Shown piece by piece: positions 46,202 through 58,888 of a DNA stretch of 64,000 nt. The number at the start of each line of letters is the position of its first letter. Position 1 is the stretch's first letter. The DNA is from Amia ocellicauda (taxonomy: Eukaryota > Chordata > Actinopteri > Amiiformes > Amiidae): NCBI RefSeq assembly GCF_036373705.1, contig NC_089856.1, forward strand, positions 4,241,001 to 4,305,000, given 5' to 3'. The notes beneath the pieces were generated by a model, which worked only from the letters and a program-made list of their open reading frames with translations, was not told where the DNA came from and searched no databases. The position numbers were made by a program, and so were the translations under genes.

Positions 46202-47637
46202 GTTTGTGCTAAAAGTGTTCATCCGTCAATTTGGTAATTCATTGGGAAATTCATTGGGGAATTTGTCAATTTGGCCATGCAGCAGGCAGTTTGGCCATAT
46301 AGTATTAAATTCATCCAGTAATCTGTCAAGTCATTTGTTAATTTGTCTGATTCGTGTGTCAATAAATCCGTAATTACATTGATCAACTATGAATTAATGT
46401 GGCTATTAATTAATATAAACAGACAAATTTCCAGACAACCAGACCAACTTCCAAGCAAACTTCCAGACAAACCAATGAACTTCCAGACGAACAGACCAAC
46501 TGTCAATCATGCACTGTGGCAAACCCACTTGAGTCTTTCTAGCCAATAGGAGCAGACACCCCCAATTTAACCAATACAACTCCAGGCTCACATAAAACGG
46601 CTTCAGCCAATAATGGTGCAGTTTATTAGAGAGGGCGTTTCTCTGTCTCTCAATTCGATCCGTGTTTTTTCTACACACTACATGTGTTCATACATAAAGA
46701 TTTTGGTTTCAAACTTTAGCGATTGCAAATCATTGAAGTATTAGCTAATTAAGTTGGATAATGCACTGTATTTTTTAAAAATATGTACACACGAAAATAA
46801 AATAAACAATACGTAACATCCCTTGCCCTAGCCAATCGAACAGGTATATCCATTTAAATACAATTAAACCTCATAACAATACATTCAACTTGACAGTCTG
46901 TTAAAATGCCCAGAGCATCATCTCTTAACCAAACGAATTAACAATTAATACAAAAACACCAAGAACTTCAGCCTTGGCATGTCATATAGATTATGCTAAT
47001 TGTATTAGGAGCAGTATTTTTCCAGCAGCTCTCAGGTTTGCCGACTCGCCGTTATCATTCAAATATACATATGTTTGGGTCGACACCACAATGTGCACTG
47101 TCCATAATACTATAATAAAATACAAAGTTTGACCTTTGCGCTGCGGGGGGCTAAGATAATGCTCGATCCTCTCTATGAAGATGAAGGTGTTCACATTACA
47201 TTACATTACCGTCATTTAGCAGACGCTATTATCCAGGGCAATTTACTTACATTGCCCTACCCGGGATTTGAGCCCACAATCCAGTTATTAGTCCCTAACC
47301 ACTACTCCACAGGGCACCTATTGGCTAGAAACACTCAATTGGGTTTGGCACAGTGCATGATTGACAGTTGGCCTGTTCGTCTGGAAGTTTATAGGTTTGT
47401 TTGGAAGTTTGTCTGTTTATATTAATTAATAGCCACATTCATTACATAGTTGTACATCAATGTAATTACAGATTAATTGACACACGAAACGGACAAATTA
47501 ACAAATTACTTAACAGATTCCTGAATGAATTTACTACTCTATGGCCAAACTGCCGGCTGCATGGCCAGATTGACGAATTTCCGAATGAATTTCCCAGTGA
47601 ATTACCAAATTGACGGACGAACACTTTTGGCACAAAC
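46202..47637. mobile_element. Foldback-type element with about 320-350 bp inverted arms
   Basis: The left arm (46202-46550) and right arm (47317-47637) are inverted copies over nearly their whole length. The outermost shared ends are GTTTGTGC / GCACAAAC and the innermost are CCAATAGG / CCTATTGG. Identity is about 90 percent in the best blocks by eye, such as CACAGTGCATGATTG. The arms contain internally repeated AATTTGG/AATTCATTGGGAAATT units. The 766 bp centre has no recognised ORF but contains a SINE next to the right arm. No target-site duplication was found. Family unknown. Confidence 0.75.
47195..47316 (-). mobile_element. tRNA-derived SINE with an L2-type tail
   Basis: On the minus strand the element starts GCCCTGTGGAGTAGTGGTTA, giving a Pol III A-box-like TAGTGGTTAGGG. 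About 25 bp on is a B-box-like GGGCTCAAATCCC. It ends ATTGCCCTGGATAATAGCG, TCTGCTAAATGAC and a (TAATG)n run. The 3' part matches the tail of the L2 LINEs in this window, as expected for a SINE copied by L2 machinery. It is about 120 bp and looks complete, and it sits inside the centre of the foldback element. Confidence 0.75.
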
Positions 47638-47850
47638 ACAGAGCACGCAGTGAGGGGTAGACAAAGGGACGTACACAAGCGTACTCTGGTTGTAGGGAGG
47701 AGGAGTGTTCATCTTGGCAGTGTGTGCACTGATTCTGACACCTACGGTTAAACATAATTAAAAGGCTTTGCTTTAGGAAATTGGTTCAATTAAGGGTTCA
47801 AATTATTAATTATTCAGGTCCCTGTAGAGGACCTGGCAACACTGTCCATT
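47638..47850. other. Short intergenic stretch
   Basis: No gene or repeat recognised. Confidence 0.35.
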
Positions 47851-48902
47851 TAAGGCTGATTTATACTTATACGCAGACGGTCGCATAGCTGTCTGCCGCG
47901 TCCATAGGGGGCAGTGTCGCATTAACACATTGCAATCAACGAAAAACGAAACCTGATTTCTATGGTGCACCTACGATTGTATGGATGTAAATTAACACAT
48001 ACTGTTAATGACATGTTACAGAAACTACAGACACGCACATACAAATTGCATCCTGTATGTGCGGATCTATATTGTCTTGCTATGGCTAAACGCTTAACAC
48101 TAGAACATACATACATCTCTGCGTATCTGAATTTCTCCTGCATATCCGTTCTTGTATGTTACTAAATAACAATTTGGATTAAATACATGTATGGCGTTTC
48201 AGCTGTTAAACTTAATGAGCTTTAAATACCTTCTTCTCCAACCGCTAGACCTGCGGTTTATGTGATAGGGTATAGCCTACTAAATATAATAAATAAAGCT
48301 GACAATGTGAGCTTTGTAATCAAATTTGTGGTTGTGATTTATAGTCATGTTGATTGGTTACACACGCTATTTTCTCTATTTAAGTTGGAATAAAATCCTG
48401 ATCACGTTGCAAACCCGGGTCTCTGGATCAATGACTTGATCAGTCACCAGTTTGATCATGAATGCCAAATGTTCATTCCGTCCACGCAAAGCAAAGTACA
48501 TTTTACTTTTCATCCAAAACTGCCAACCACGAAATACGTGGAAATTTCGTTGGATAAAATGTGAATTATGTTCACGAAATGCGAATTATATTAACGGAAT
48601 GTACAGGTCGAGGGACAAAATACTCATTATGTGGACAAATGCGTTTCGTGGATGAAGCGATGCATTTTAAATACTTTCGTATGTCCCCACATGGTTTCTC
48701 TGACCTGCTGCAGCGCCTACAGATAAACACCGGACATCGGCCGCGGCTCTCAGGATGTCCTGCTCAGCCAATCAGCGCTGCCTGACGCGCTGTTGAGATT
48801 TCGGATGAGTGACGTCAGCTCCTCGGTGGGCTGCGCTTACCCACAAACCCCTGCTCTGCGTCACTAAGTGGACCTACACAGAAGTATAAATTGGCCTTAC
48901 AG
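47851..48902 (-). mobile_element. PIF/Harbinger-type element, non-autonomous
   Basis: Ends are inverted (AAGGCTGATTTATACTT on the left, the complement of AAGGCCAATTTATACTTC on the right). Read on the minus strand, about 47960-48600 aligns in order with 54330-55050 on the plus strand; shared blocks include GACGGAATGAACA, CCAATCAACATGA, CAAGACAATATAGATC and GTTTCTGTAACATGT. The copy at 54 kb then continues into transposase, while this one passes straight to its terminus, as expected of an internal deletion. On the plus strand at 48657-48735 a piece (HFKYFRMSPHGFSDLLQRLQ) resembles the N-terminus of Harbinger/ALP1-type transposases. Its strand relative to the rest is unexplained. Confidence 0.6.
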
Positions 48903-49479
48903 AAATGTCACATTGTACTTTTAACAATGGAGACTGATATAGCATTTGCACTATTCCTATAGAATGGATATAATATTAATGTGGAAATATGTTGTTTATA
49001 TCACCTATTTTTATACTACTACTGTAATTAATTGATAGGCGCCAAAACGTTTTCTCTATTTTTTATCATATATTTAAATCATGATTATATAATGTTATAC
49101 TATCTATTATGTCCTTCATAAATGTAACAATGTCTACAACTGTCTAGCTAGCTATATTTATAGATTTATAGATTTTATATGCACATACTATGGAAATTGT
49201 TTCTGTGCTTAACCAGATTTGTCTACATTAATAATGTCACCTACTTGCTGCAAACAATCTTAGTGCTAAACACAGCTTCAAAAATGAAAAATGATCACTG
49301 CGTTTCATAGTTAATCCTCACAGACATAATAGATCCTGTAGTGGGATCAATATGGTATGTGGTGTTATAACTATACCGTTTTGTATTCACATGTGTTCAA
49401 ACCACCAACCACAAGAACCGCACCCATCAGCACAGTGTTATTCCCGCTAAACAGGAATTGCAAGTTTGTCAGACATGCT
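48903..49479. other. Intergenic stretch
   Basis: AT-rich; no gene recognised. Confidence 0.35.
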
Positions 49480-49745
49480 CCACTTTTACTTTAACCTTGG
49501 TCTACCACGGAAACTGAACTGTGCTCAGTATGAGAACATTCACAAGGGTTTTAATGGAAAACCATGTCCGCTTTACTTGAAGTAGCATTGTTTGTGATGG
49601 CAGAAATAGGTAAACACGGGAAGCCACATGGGTATAAAATGATGTACCTTAAATGCATTCAACAGGGCATTGTGGAAACTCATGCCACCAGACACCTTCC
49701 TCAAATACTGGGTCCTGAAGGAGTCATGTTAGAATGTCTCACACA
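49480..49745 (+). pseudogene. Remnant of an integrase-core-domain gene
   Basis: Two pieces in different frames, HFYFNLGLP (about 49490) and then EVALFVMAEIGKHGKPHGYK with MMYLKCIQQGIVETHATRHL and LGPEGV, resemble the region just before the DDE integrase core of an abundant fish gene family. In that family (from memory) the text runs on to a GPN.IWH.DGYDKL-type motif, which is not found here. Stop codons separate the pieces, so it is a relic. Confidence 0.45.
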
Positions 49746-51194
49746 AGTAATGTTAGTAAGTTTAAGTTTCTATCCTTCCTGTCGTATCACGGGATTACCC
49801 ATAAGAACTACAAATGGTATTGGACTAAAAAAAAGAAAGAAAAATCATGGCAACAACACGTCCCCAAAATACGTTTGTGTGTGCCAGCAATAAGTTTCTG
49901 TAAGATCATGTCTGCATACTGCATTGAAAAGGAAACAGTCGGGAAAAAAAGGTAAATGCCACATTTTATGTCTGTGGAATCAGGTCTTAAAGGATCAAGA
50001 GAAAAAGCACAGTTCGCAAAGCAGTTTTTTTCTGTTATTAAAATAACTTTGGGGAAATTTAAAACGTGTTGCAACTTCATAAATGCATATCTTATGATGC
50101 ATTCCCAATGAAACTTTGCCTGAATCTCACTATCTTTCATATATTGAGTGTTTTATACACGAGTATCCCACAAGGCATCTGGTTACAACCAGGGGCGTTG
50201 CTAGACATAAAGCTCTACTGGGGCACAGGCCCCCGATTACTCATATCTCTTTTTTTTTTCTTGAAAGCCTGCTGCGTGCAAGAAGTGTGCAACACAATGC
50301 ACTATACAAACTTCCCTTGCTTAACCCACTACTCCTACACTGCAACAAGTACTGGGAAAGGTAAACATGTAGAGATATTAATCTTTATGAAAATATTTAT
50401 TTAAGGATCTTCAACATACTGTACATGAACATTCTCAACATGTTTTACAACATAAAAGGCATACACTGTATACGCAAATAACAAAACTGAACAGAAACCT
50501 TTCTTGCACATTTGCATTCTTCTACATTACACAATGACAATAATGAATAATTACAGCTTTTTCAAGAATTTAGAATTACAACATTTGAAGGAACCAGTCA
50601 TGTTATGACTTCAACAACTTAAACAAAAGTTTAACGTTTGAAACTCATTAAGTTTACTTGCAACAACAACTTAAAACAAACCAAACTATAGTCCTTTTTA
50701 GTTGCTAGGTAATTAGCACACAGCAGCCATAGTTACTGCCAACTGTTTATGTAGTGTCCTAAACTAGCACTAGCGAATTAAATTATTAATTTCATATCCG
50801 AAAGACTGATTCATTGTTATCATACACAATGAAAGACAGTACTACAGAACACAAAAATGTGTTTATTTTTTCTGCAATTCCATAGACTTGACAGAGGTTT
50901 TTCTGAGTGAAGAACCCAGTCTTGAAGCATAGATGATAACATGTATGTATTTAACATGCCAGGCCCGGAGGGCCCCAACATGGGAGCTCTCCAGCAGAGA
51001 CTCTTTGAACAATAGAAGTGGACAGCTTTTATACAATGCATGACATGTGAGTCTGTGGGCAGGGACAGGCACAGGTTTCCCAGAGTGTTGTCTTGAGATC
51101 AGGATTCAGAATATTTCTGAATGGCTGACTTCCTGAGGAGGAGTATGGGGAGTTAAAAAAACAAGTCTTATAAGTGTTTGTTTTTTATTTATTT
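49746..51194. other. Intergenic stretch
   Basis: No gene. At about 50190-50230 the sequence GGGGCGTTGCTAGACATAAA followed by CTACTGGGGCACAGGCCCC resembles a terminus of a dispersed element, but no second end was found. Confidence 0.35.
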
Positions 51195-51935
51195 AACACT
51201 GCACTACTCTCACCAGTGTTAATTACATTTAACACTATGGGGTATTTACCACTTACAGTGTTAACTCTCCTCCTGTTAAAACATTCTGATTGTGTTACTC
51301 CATAACATTGTTACAACCCTGTTACTGTTTTCTATGCTTTTATCAATCAAATGATAACTAGCGTTACCACAGGATTAGCTTCTATACACTCTGGAATTTG
51401 ATCAGAACTGTGTTTGTGTAGCACTAATATTATGTATTAAAATCTAGTAGTCCTTTGTTCTATATACATTAATCATGTATACATATATATTTGCAATTTA
51501 CTCTTCAGTAAGTAAATACCCAAACCCAGTCAGACACACAAACTGGTCGTGCAACTACAGGTAATGTATAGACCAAGATTGACGTTGGGGGTTGACTCAA
51601 AGACATGAGTTAACTTAGGGTAGAAAAATCAGACAACACAAATTTAAATATATTGGTGGGTAAAGACACAATTTATAATCAAACAATAATCCTTTACAAT
51701 AATTTACATTTATACAATTATTAAGAAAAAATAACCAATTATTAAGGAAACAATGCATTGTGGGTATGGTAAGTTATTTGGTTATGCACCAGTCCAGTGT
51801 AAAATCAACACTCTTTATTCTGACAGCCAGTATTAACACATTATCAAGTGTCAACATCATCTTTTTAATGTTGAAACAAAACTGATTTCAACACTATATT
51901 ATTAACACTGGGATTTCAACACTACAGATTTTGCC
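51195..51935. repeat. AACACTG/CAGTGTT-rich foldback-like repeat
   Basis: Two motif-dense ends, about 51195-51265 (ATTTAACACTGCACTACTCT, CCAGTGTTAATT, TACAGTGTTAACTC) and about 51795-51935 (CCAGTGTAAAATCAACACT, AACACTGGGATTTCAACACT), carry the same short motif in both directions. A similar patch occurs near 39200-39290. Probably a non-autonomous element, but arms were not aligned end to end. Confidence 0.4.
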
Positions 51936-53770
51936 ATGACACTGAGTACTACTTATTAGATTTTTTTCCCTTTTGGGTCTTAGCATTTAATTAGCTCTGC
52001 TATTAGTGCAGGTGAGGTTTTGGATTTGTGAAGTGTTCTTTTATTAAAGTCTTTTGTTCTGATTTTTTTCTTCTTCTGTGGAATATTTCGTTTTGTTTCT
52101 TCTATTTTTCGTTTTGGTTAAAGGGCTGATCCTGTTTATATAACCAAACTTTATCTTGTTTAAAGCATTGCTGCTATAATTACACCAACAACATTGCTGC
52201 TATATTAATAGCTGATATTTTTTAACAATTATTATTGGCATTCCTGCATTTTTATATTAAACTTGACATTTATGTAATTGTTACAGAAACTAATAATGCA
52301 CTATAACCTGCTAATGCGATCTCAACAAGTACTGTCTAATTTAAATATTGTGTACAAACAAACTGTTGACATTTTAAACAGTTTCTTGACTCTGTGTTTT
52401 GGAGTAATGCTGCTTTAAGTCCTTGCTAAATTAAATAACCTTTAATACATATATGTTTCCCCCCATTAATATTGGTGAGTGGCGTAGCGACTACATTTTA
52501 TATTACATTAACTGATAGGTGTAAAGCGCAGTTACACTTACTCGTCGATCGATTAACAATAGTGTCCGTTTCCAATTGATCTCTGTATCCTCCACACCTG
52601 GAAATTTGGCAGACTTACAGCGAACAATGGCGCAGCCGAGGTTCTACCATCTCTTCGTGCTGGGCTACGTCCGACACTAATGCATATCAACGCCGTTTAC
52701 ATGCTAAGAATGATTGTTTACAATAAATACACATCCAATACCGCGGTAACCGGTATGTCCATATTGAAGCTTGAACAGGGTGTGTGGGAGGGGGCGGGGT
52801 CTGCGGATTACAGTACATTCTTTAACAAGGAGGGGTTTTGACACAATGTTTCCAAAGTCACTGACTTTTCTGGGCATCTCCTCGATTTGCATTTTAGAGT
52901 TGAGAATTGCATAATCTTGCACTTTGCAGAGACTTGACAAATGTAGTACTAGCGTTTCTCATATAGGCCCTAAGTATATTTTTTCTCTACATCTGGAGCT
53001 GGCTATATGACACGCCAATATAGCATTATGTTATGGAAAAGAAAAGGAATAGCCCGGTCTTCCAGGATTCTTGAAATACCTCTGACTTCGTGAATGACAA
53101 TGGAACTCCACATTTGTCTCGGTCGTTGCTTAATGCTCCTCCACTGCATCACACTCAACTCAGAAGCTACCATAGGCCACGAAACGCTCCACAGTTCAAA
53201 GATATTCGGTTTTATCAAGAACATTACAGAACTGCACACAATCAACCAATCACTAATCAGTCTGACAGGATGTGTGTTAACACCGTGAGGCAGGTCAGGA
53301 TGAACAAGTTTTACTATTAAAACAATGTCCTTCAAATTGCACCCAGGAGAGGAACACTCACCCCACCATCCCACACTGTCTCAAGCTGAAAGTCTAAATT
53401 CTTCCGATTAAAGATGCCTTGAATAAAAAATGGCCAGTTGTTAGAATAAATCGTTTTTAAAACCCGTTTTAAATAAATAATAATAATACCAAAATTAAAG
53501 ACATACCACTCCCCCATCAGTCACTCAACGTGAAAAAACTCTAGTATCCACCCAGTTGGCTGTATATGCGGGCTCAATTCAATTACTGCAACACCAACAC
53601 CTTCGTTGGACTGGGTAGTACCACACACACACTACACACTTCTGCCCCTACCCTGAACGGACCAGCGCCAATTCATTCTGCCTGTAGATGAGGCTTCAGC
53701 GGCGGCTCTGTTTTGGTAAAGAAGAATAAAAAAATCCTGCACAAACCACCAAAAGCTGTATCAGTCCTTC
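51936..53770. other. Intergenic stretch, no gene assigned
   Basis: A 123-residue open frame on the minus strand at 53003-53374 has no recognised motif. A short ORF at 52628-52679 in a CpG-richer patch is too small to call. Confidence 0.35.
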
Positions 53771-53773
53771 CTT

Positions 53774-53822
53774 CAAAAAAAAAAAAATATATATATAAAA
53801 AAAATATATATATATATATATA

Positions 53823-53869
<47 letters not shown>
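53774..53869. repeat. (A)n(TA)n(TG)n compound microsatellite
   Basis: A poly-A run passes into TA repeats (to about 53822) and then about 22 TG units (about 53826-53869). Confidence 0.9.
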
Positions 53870-53871
<2 letters not shown>

Positions 53872-54305
53872 TATTTATTTATTTATTTATTAGCAGACGA
53901 CTTACAAAATATAAGAGCAATACAAAGTGCAATAATACAGTGCAGTTCAAGGCATAATACATTTTACAAATTCACAATTTACACAAGTGTATACGAGGTA
54001 TACAGTAAACAATATATAAGGTCTTACGTCCTAGAATGTAAAAGCTGATAAGTGGAGACAAGATGTTAAGTCAAAGATAAGAGCTAAGGGAGAGGGAGCA
54101 TAGGGGAAATAAAAATCAAAATTAAAATAAACAATACAAGTGCTAGTAATGCAAAGGCAAGATTATGACAAAACGTTGTATAGGTGCAATCTTACAAGAG
54201 AATAAATGACTAAATTACAAGTACAGTCTGAAAAGATGCGTCTTGTGTAAGCGCTGGAAGGAGGTCAGAGACTCTGCTGTTTTGACTTCAGTGGGAATGT
54301 AGTGC
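53870..54305 (-). mobile_element. L2-type LINE 3' tail
   Basis: Minus-strand, 5'-truncated copy of the family at 19.6 kb. The TTTA run and GCAGACGACTTACAAAATAT (a shortened tail) are followed by GTGCAATAATACAGTGCAGT and GAGGTCAGAGACTCTGCTGT, parallel to the 3' UTR and C-terminal region of the long copy. It ends at about 54305, directly against the Harbinger-type element. Confidence 0.75.
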
Positions 54306-54319
54306 CACCTATATTTTGT

Positions 54320-55352
54320 ACCCCAAAATCCACATTTCAAGCATATAATTCACTTTGTCGCACGAAATGCCCACTTAATTCGTGCTTGGCAATTTTGTGT
54401 GCAAAAAGTAAAACGTACTTTCCTTCAGAGGACGGAATGAACAGCCGAGAATATACAGCTCTGATAAAAATTAAGAAACCACTCCAAGTTCAGAAATCAA
54501 TGTTAAGTGGTCTCTTAATTTTGTCCACAGTTGTATATCCACGAAATGATGTAAGGGAAAATACATTGAAAGGAAACTTAGAAACTTGCTGAGCCGATCA
54601 AGACAGGCAAAACAGGCAAATCTAATATAACATATAATGATAATAATGAATATATGACATGTAGAAAATCGCGTTTTTCACCAATCAACATGATTATAAA
54701 TCTTTAACAATTACTAATTGTATTGCAAAGACCAGATTGTGGTCTATATAACATTCAGTATAGCCTGCATAAACTAGGTGTCGGCGGGTGGAGAAGTAAG
54801 TATTTATAGCTTAAGTTTGAGGAGTTGTGCATTTAATTCAAATATTTAGTAACATAACAACTGCGGGATATGCGGGAGAAATTCACATACGCAGAGATAT
54901 TTACTTCTAAATTGAAAAAGCGGGTATGGTGTTTCTATTGTTAAGTCTCTAGCCAACTATATAGCAAGACAATATAGATCTATAGGATGCAATATGGCAA
55001 TTTGTGTGTGTGTGTAGTTTCTGTAACATGTAATTAACAGTATGTGTTGATTTACATTGCTCTGCGCTTCTATGCATCTGGGGCATTTTATCAAGTCATA
55101 GCTGGCAGTATGGGAGTCCAAAACTACAGTGAAGTGGTAAAAGCTGTGTTTTTTGCATTGGCCAACATGGTCAATCAGTTTGTTGCATTTCCGAATGATA
55201 ACGAAATTGCTGCAATGAAGCGCATTTTTTTTTTTTTTTTAGGATTTATGCCCAACACGATTGGGGTGATGGACTGCACCCATGTGCATGTGCACATTGT
55301 TGAGGTGAATAATCCGTTCTGGGCCCTCCATCTCCTCAGGTCACAACCGTAG
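54320..55352 (+). mobile_element. Harbinger (HARBI1-like) transposon, partial
   Basis: The non-coding left part (54330-55050) matches the element at 47.9-48.9 kb in opposite orientation. It runs into a coding piece on the plus strand (about 55055-55340): ALRFYASGAFYQVIAGSMGV, ALANMVNQFVAFPND, MKRIFFFFLGFMPNTIGVMD and CTHVHV. This is the centre of a HARBI1-type transposase, including the first catalytic Asp (MDCTH). A T-run codes the odd FFFFF stretch. The rest of the catalytic domain and the right terminus were not found, so the copy is broken. Confidence 0.65.
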
Positions 55353-56499
55353 GACTGGGCCACCCTCTGTTAATGGCCCAAGCACTACATACAATTCAGG
55401 TCCCCACCAGGGGGTCAACTTACCCCTAGCACGGCTAAACCCTTACCTTTTTGGGTCCCTTTCTTGCCTCTTCCCTGTTTAGCTACAAACCTGCCCATAC
55501 ACCAACTGTGTTTGTTTTGTGATGTTCCAGATCCATCTAAGCCCAAGCCCTCTTTGGGTGGAACCAGATCTGTAGCCGAGCATGATGACCGAACAGCACA
55601 TAAAACGGGAACAGCCCAGTGATTTCATTAATGGTATTATTATATGCATGTACTAATTCTGAACTTTTCCACTCACCAATATTCTGTTGCTCCTACACCA
55701 GCCAGTACTCTACATAGTCCAGAGGGTGAAATGTGCATAGTAGTGAGCCCCTGCATTTTAAAAATACAAGGCTGGACAGGTGACTGACAGCAACAGGTTT
55801 CTTGAGGGCTTTCTAAATCAACTAAGGCAATCTCAGGGTTATTTATTGTGGAGACTTGGAGCAGTTGTAACATTTACCTTTTGCTCCATCACTCTGAGAC
55901 TGTTTGAGCTGGTTTGGTGATTTTTAATACAAACCACTTGCATCTGTCTGCTGTGATTTCACACTGTTTTCATGTTCTTAGAGGTATCTTGCAGATGGCA
56001 ATAATGCTTCAGACATTACAATTAACCCCATGACCAGGGTCAAATGTAACAAGTTGTGAAAATTCATAAAATAATAGAAACATCATATATTTAACTCAGG
56101 AATTCAGATCTTAATTGATATATTGTTTTAGATAAACTTATATGATTTTTTTTAATATATATTCTTTATTATATTACTTGGGCTGCATATACAGTCTCAT
56201 GCAGCTCTTTGAACAACTAAATCAGGAAGCAGGCCTCCTTTTCAAGCTGTAAATGTTTGTGACTCACCGTTCATATGTACATCTCACTGCTCCAGTGCCT
56301 CAAGGGTCCAGACTGTGCTTACCAAGAGTTGAGTTCCAAAAACAACATGCATTTACATAACTTTTCTCCACGTATTACTATTAATATTGCAGTAATTTAG
56401 CATTTCTATAAGCATGTAAGTGTAGAATATAATAACTGTGCTTATGTATTTAAATGATCTCTAAACAAAATACAGACAAAAACATGTATTGATTTTAAT
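55353..56499. other. Intergenic stretch
   Basis: No gene recognised; AT-rich with short polypyrimidine runs. Confidence 0.35.
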
Positions 56500-57168
56500 T
56501 AAATACTAGAAAGACACAGCAATACACATATCAGTAGAATAAGCTGCAAGCAAGAGAGAGATACACAAATTTATTGGCAGGGACAGAGTATAATTCAGCA
56601 CTTACACAATGCAAGACAAAAGCATGAAACATTAAAAAACACACAAAAGGAACATGCTTTTGAAAACAGATCTTTGGATAACCTCATACAAAACAATCTG
56701 TCTACTGAAAATACACAACACAAACACACAAGACAGGGCAGGAACCTTTACATACTGAGAGACTGTTTCAGCAAGAAGCTTTACACTTTAAAACAAGGTC
56801 ATAGTTAAAATAGCAGCATCAATGACTCCTTCACAGACAGGCAGACACTTTTAGCAAAGCAGTTGCTGGGATGCAAACCCAAATTCCTTTTAAAAGGTAC
56901 CACACCTGGTATAAGTTTTTCAAGCAATCAGAGTCCAAATCATGACTTGTAATTAACAAAGCTGGTTCACACTGAAATTAAACAACACGTCAATATGCAA
57001 AATTAGAAAAGTGCACTGAAAGTAAGGAAATTAAATACAAAGGAATGTCTAACTAAGATGAATCATAAGGAAAGCATCTCACCGAGATGACGTGTATAAA
57101 CTAAACAGTAATGGATTCTGAACACAAAGTGGCAGCATTTAGCCACAAAATTAAGACTTTCTGACACA
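56500..57168 (-). mobile_element. Probable 3' LTR of the BEL/Pao element
   Basis: On the minus strand a purine-rich tract (TTTGGGGGCGGC) lies just after the last BEL/Pao coding block and is followed by TGTGTCAGAAAG at 57168, the expected LTR start. An AATAAA (CCAATAAATTTG, about 56570) would be its polyadenylation signal. The far end near 56.5 kb is a guess, because no 5' LTR copy is available to compare. Confidence 0.4.
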
Positions 57169-58888
57169 GCCGCCCCCAAATTCGTGAACACAGGAAAAAA
57201 GTGTCTGGTCATTCAGTGTTCTGAGTATCCTCATCCTCATCCTTGAGGGGTGGAAGCCGGATCAGTCGGGCAACTGGACAGACATAGGTGCGATCTTGGA
57301 CCTGAACTTTGGCCGTACGGATGCGACCATCTGATCTTTGGTAAGTCTCTGTAACCCTTTCGGTTGGCCACAACACATGGTGTAGTTGGGGATCAACAGT
57401 CATAACGACCTGGTTGATCATCAGGTCGTTGCAGTCCTTGTGCAATTTCTGATGAAGCTGCAGATCAGGAAGATAGCGTCTAATGAAGTTGGTCCAGAAG
57501 TGATCAGCAACAATCTGGCTGTGCCGCCAATGGTGTCGGCTCAACAGATCGTTAGGAGGATGTACTACTTGAGGAAGAGAAGCATCCCTATGTCCCATTA
57601 GAAGCAGGTTGGATGTGACTGGGTCAGGATCAGCTACATCTGAAGAAATGTAGCCAAGGGGCTTGGCTTAGAGTTCAGAATCCCCTCCACTTCAATGAGA
57701 ACAGTGCACAGCTCAGGATTGGTCACAGTGCAATCAGCCAGAATCACACACAGAGCATTCTTCAAAGACTTTATCTCCCATTCCCAAGTTCCACCGAAAT
57801 GTGGAGAGTTTGGTGGGTTGAACTGGAAGGTCACCTTCTGGTCGACAAGTTGCTTCATCAGGGAAGGCTCCATAGCAGCAATACTAGCTTGTAATTCAGC
57901 ATCTCCGCCACGGAAGTTGGTGCCCCTATCAGAGAGGATCTCAGAGGGCTTGCCCTGATAGGAGGTGAAATGTTGGAATGCCATCAGGAAGGCATCTGTG
58001 TCCAGACTCTCTAGCAGGTAAAGGTGCACACAATGGGTTGTTAAACATTTGAATACCCCAGCATTTCTCTGACTGCCGGCCAATCTTGATAGTAAATGGG
58101 CCAAAGCAGTCTACTCCTGTAGACCAGAAAGGAGGCTTGTACAGGCGTAAATGTGAAGGAGGCAAGTCTGCCATCTTTGGCACTTCAGGGTTGGCACACC
58201 ATTTACGCCACTGTGGGCAGGTGTATTGGTGTCGACGGATGGCCTTTCAACAATGCAGTATCCTGTACTTACGTCTGAGTTCCGCAAGGACTCATTCTGG
58301 TCCAGGGTGGAGTAGCCTCTCATCATAATCTTGGATGAGGAGCTTGGTAATGGAATGACTCGGGTTCAACACAATGGGGTGGATGTTATCTAGGTCCAAA
58401 TCTTCAGCTCGCTGCAACTCTAATGAGTTTGAGACTTGGGTCATACGCTGGACTAAGTACTAGCAAGTGGCTGTTTACTGGTATGTCTTTACCTACTCCA
58501 GGTGCATTTACTTCTTCTGTAAAGCAATCCAATTTGGCTTTCTGTAGAAGGAGGTTCTCCAGCTCCGTCTGGCGTTCAGCTGTCCATCAAGGGACTGATG
58601 GGTGGCCACGTTGAGGTTGTGCCATGTGTTGAACTGACCAGGGTCTGGAATGCAAATTGACTGTTCTATGGAGACATTCCCACAGAACACAGTTTTCTTC
58701 AATTCAGCAGAGTCCTCTCCCTGCTCAGCTGATGGCATTGATGGCCATGTCTCCTTTAACTGAGACAGGAAAGGAGGACCATGTCTCCAGCAGTTGTGCT
58801 GGCTTAATTCTTGCAGGGACTTGCCTCGAGTAATGTCATCTGCAGGGTTGTTCGTTGTATCCACAAAACGCCAATTCTGGAAATCTGT

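Noticed and set aside
53003..53374. A 123-residue open frame on the minus strand
   Set aside because: No motif or family resemblance and no splice or promoter context; kept only as unassigned.
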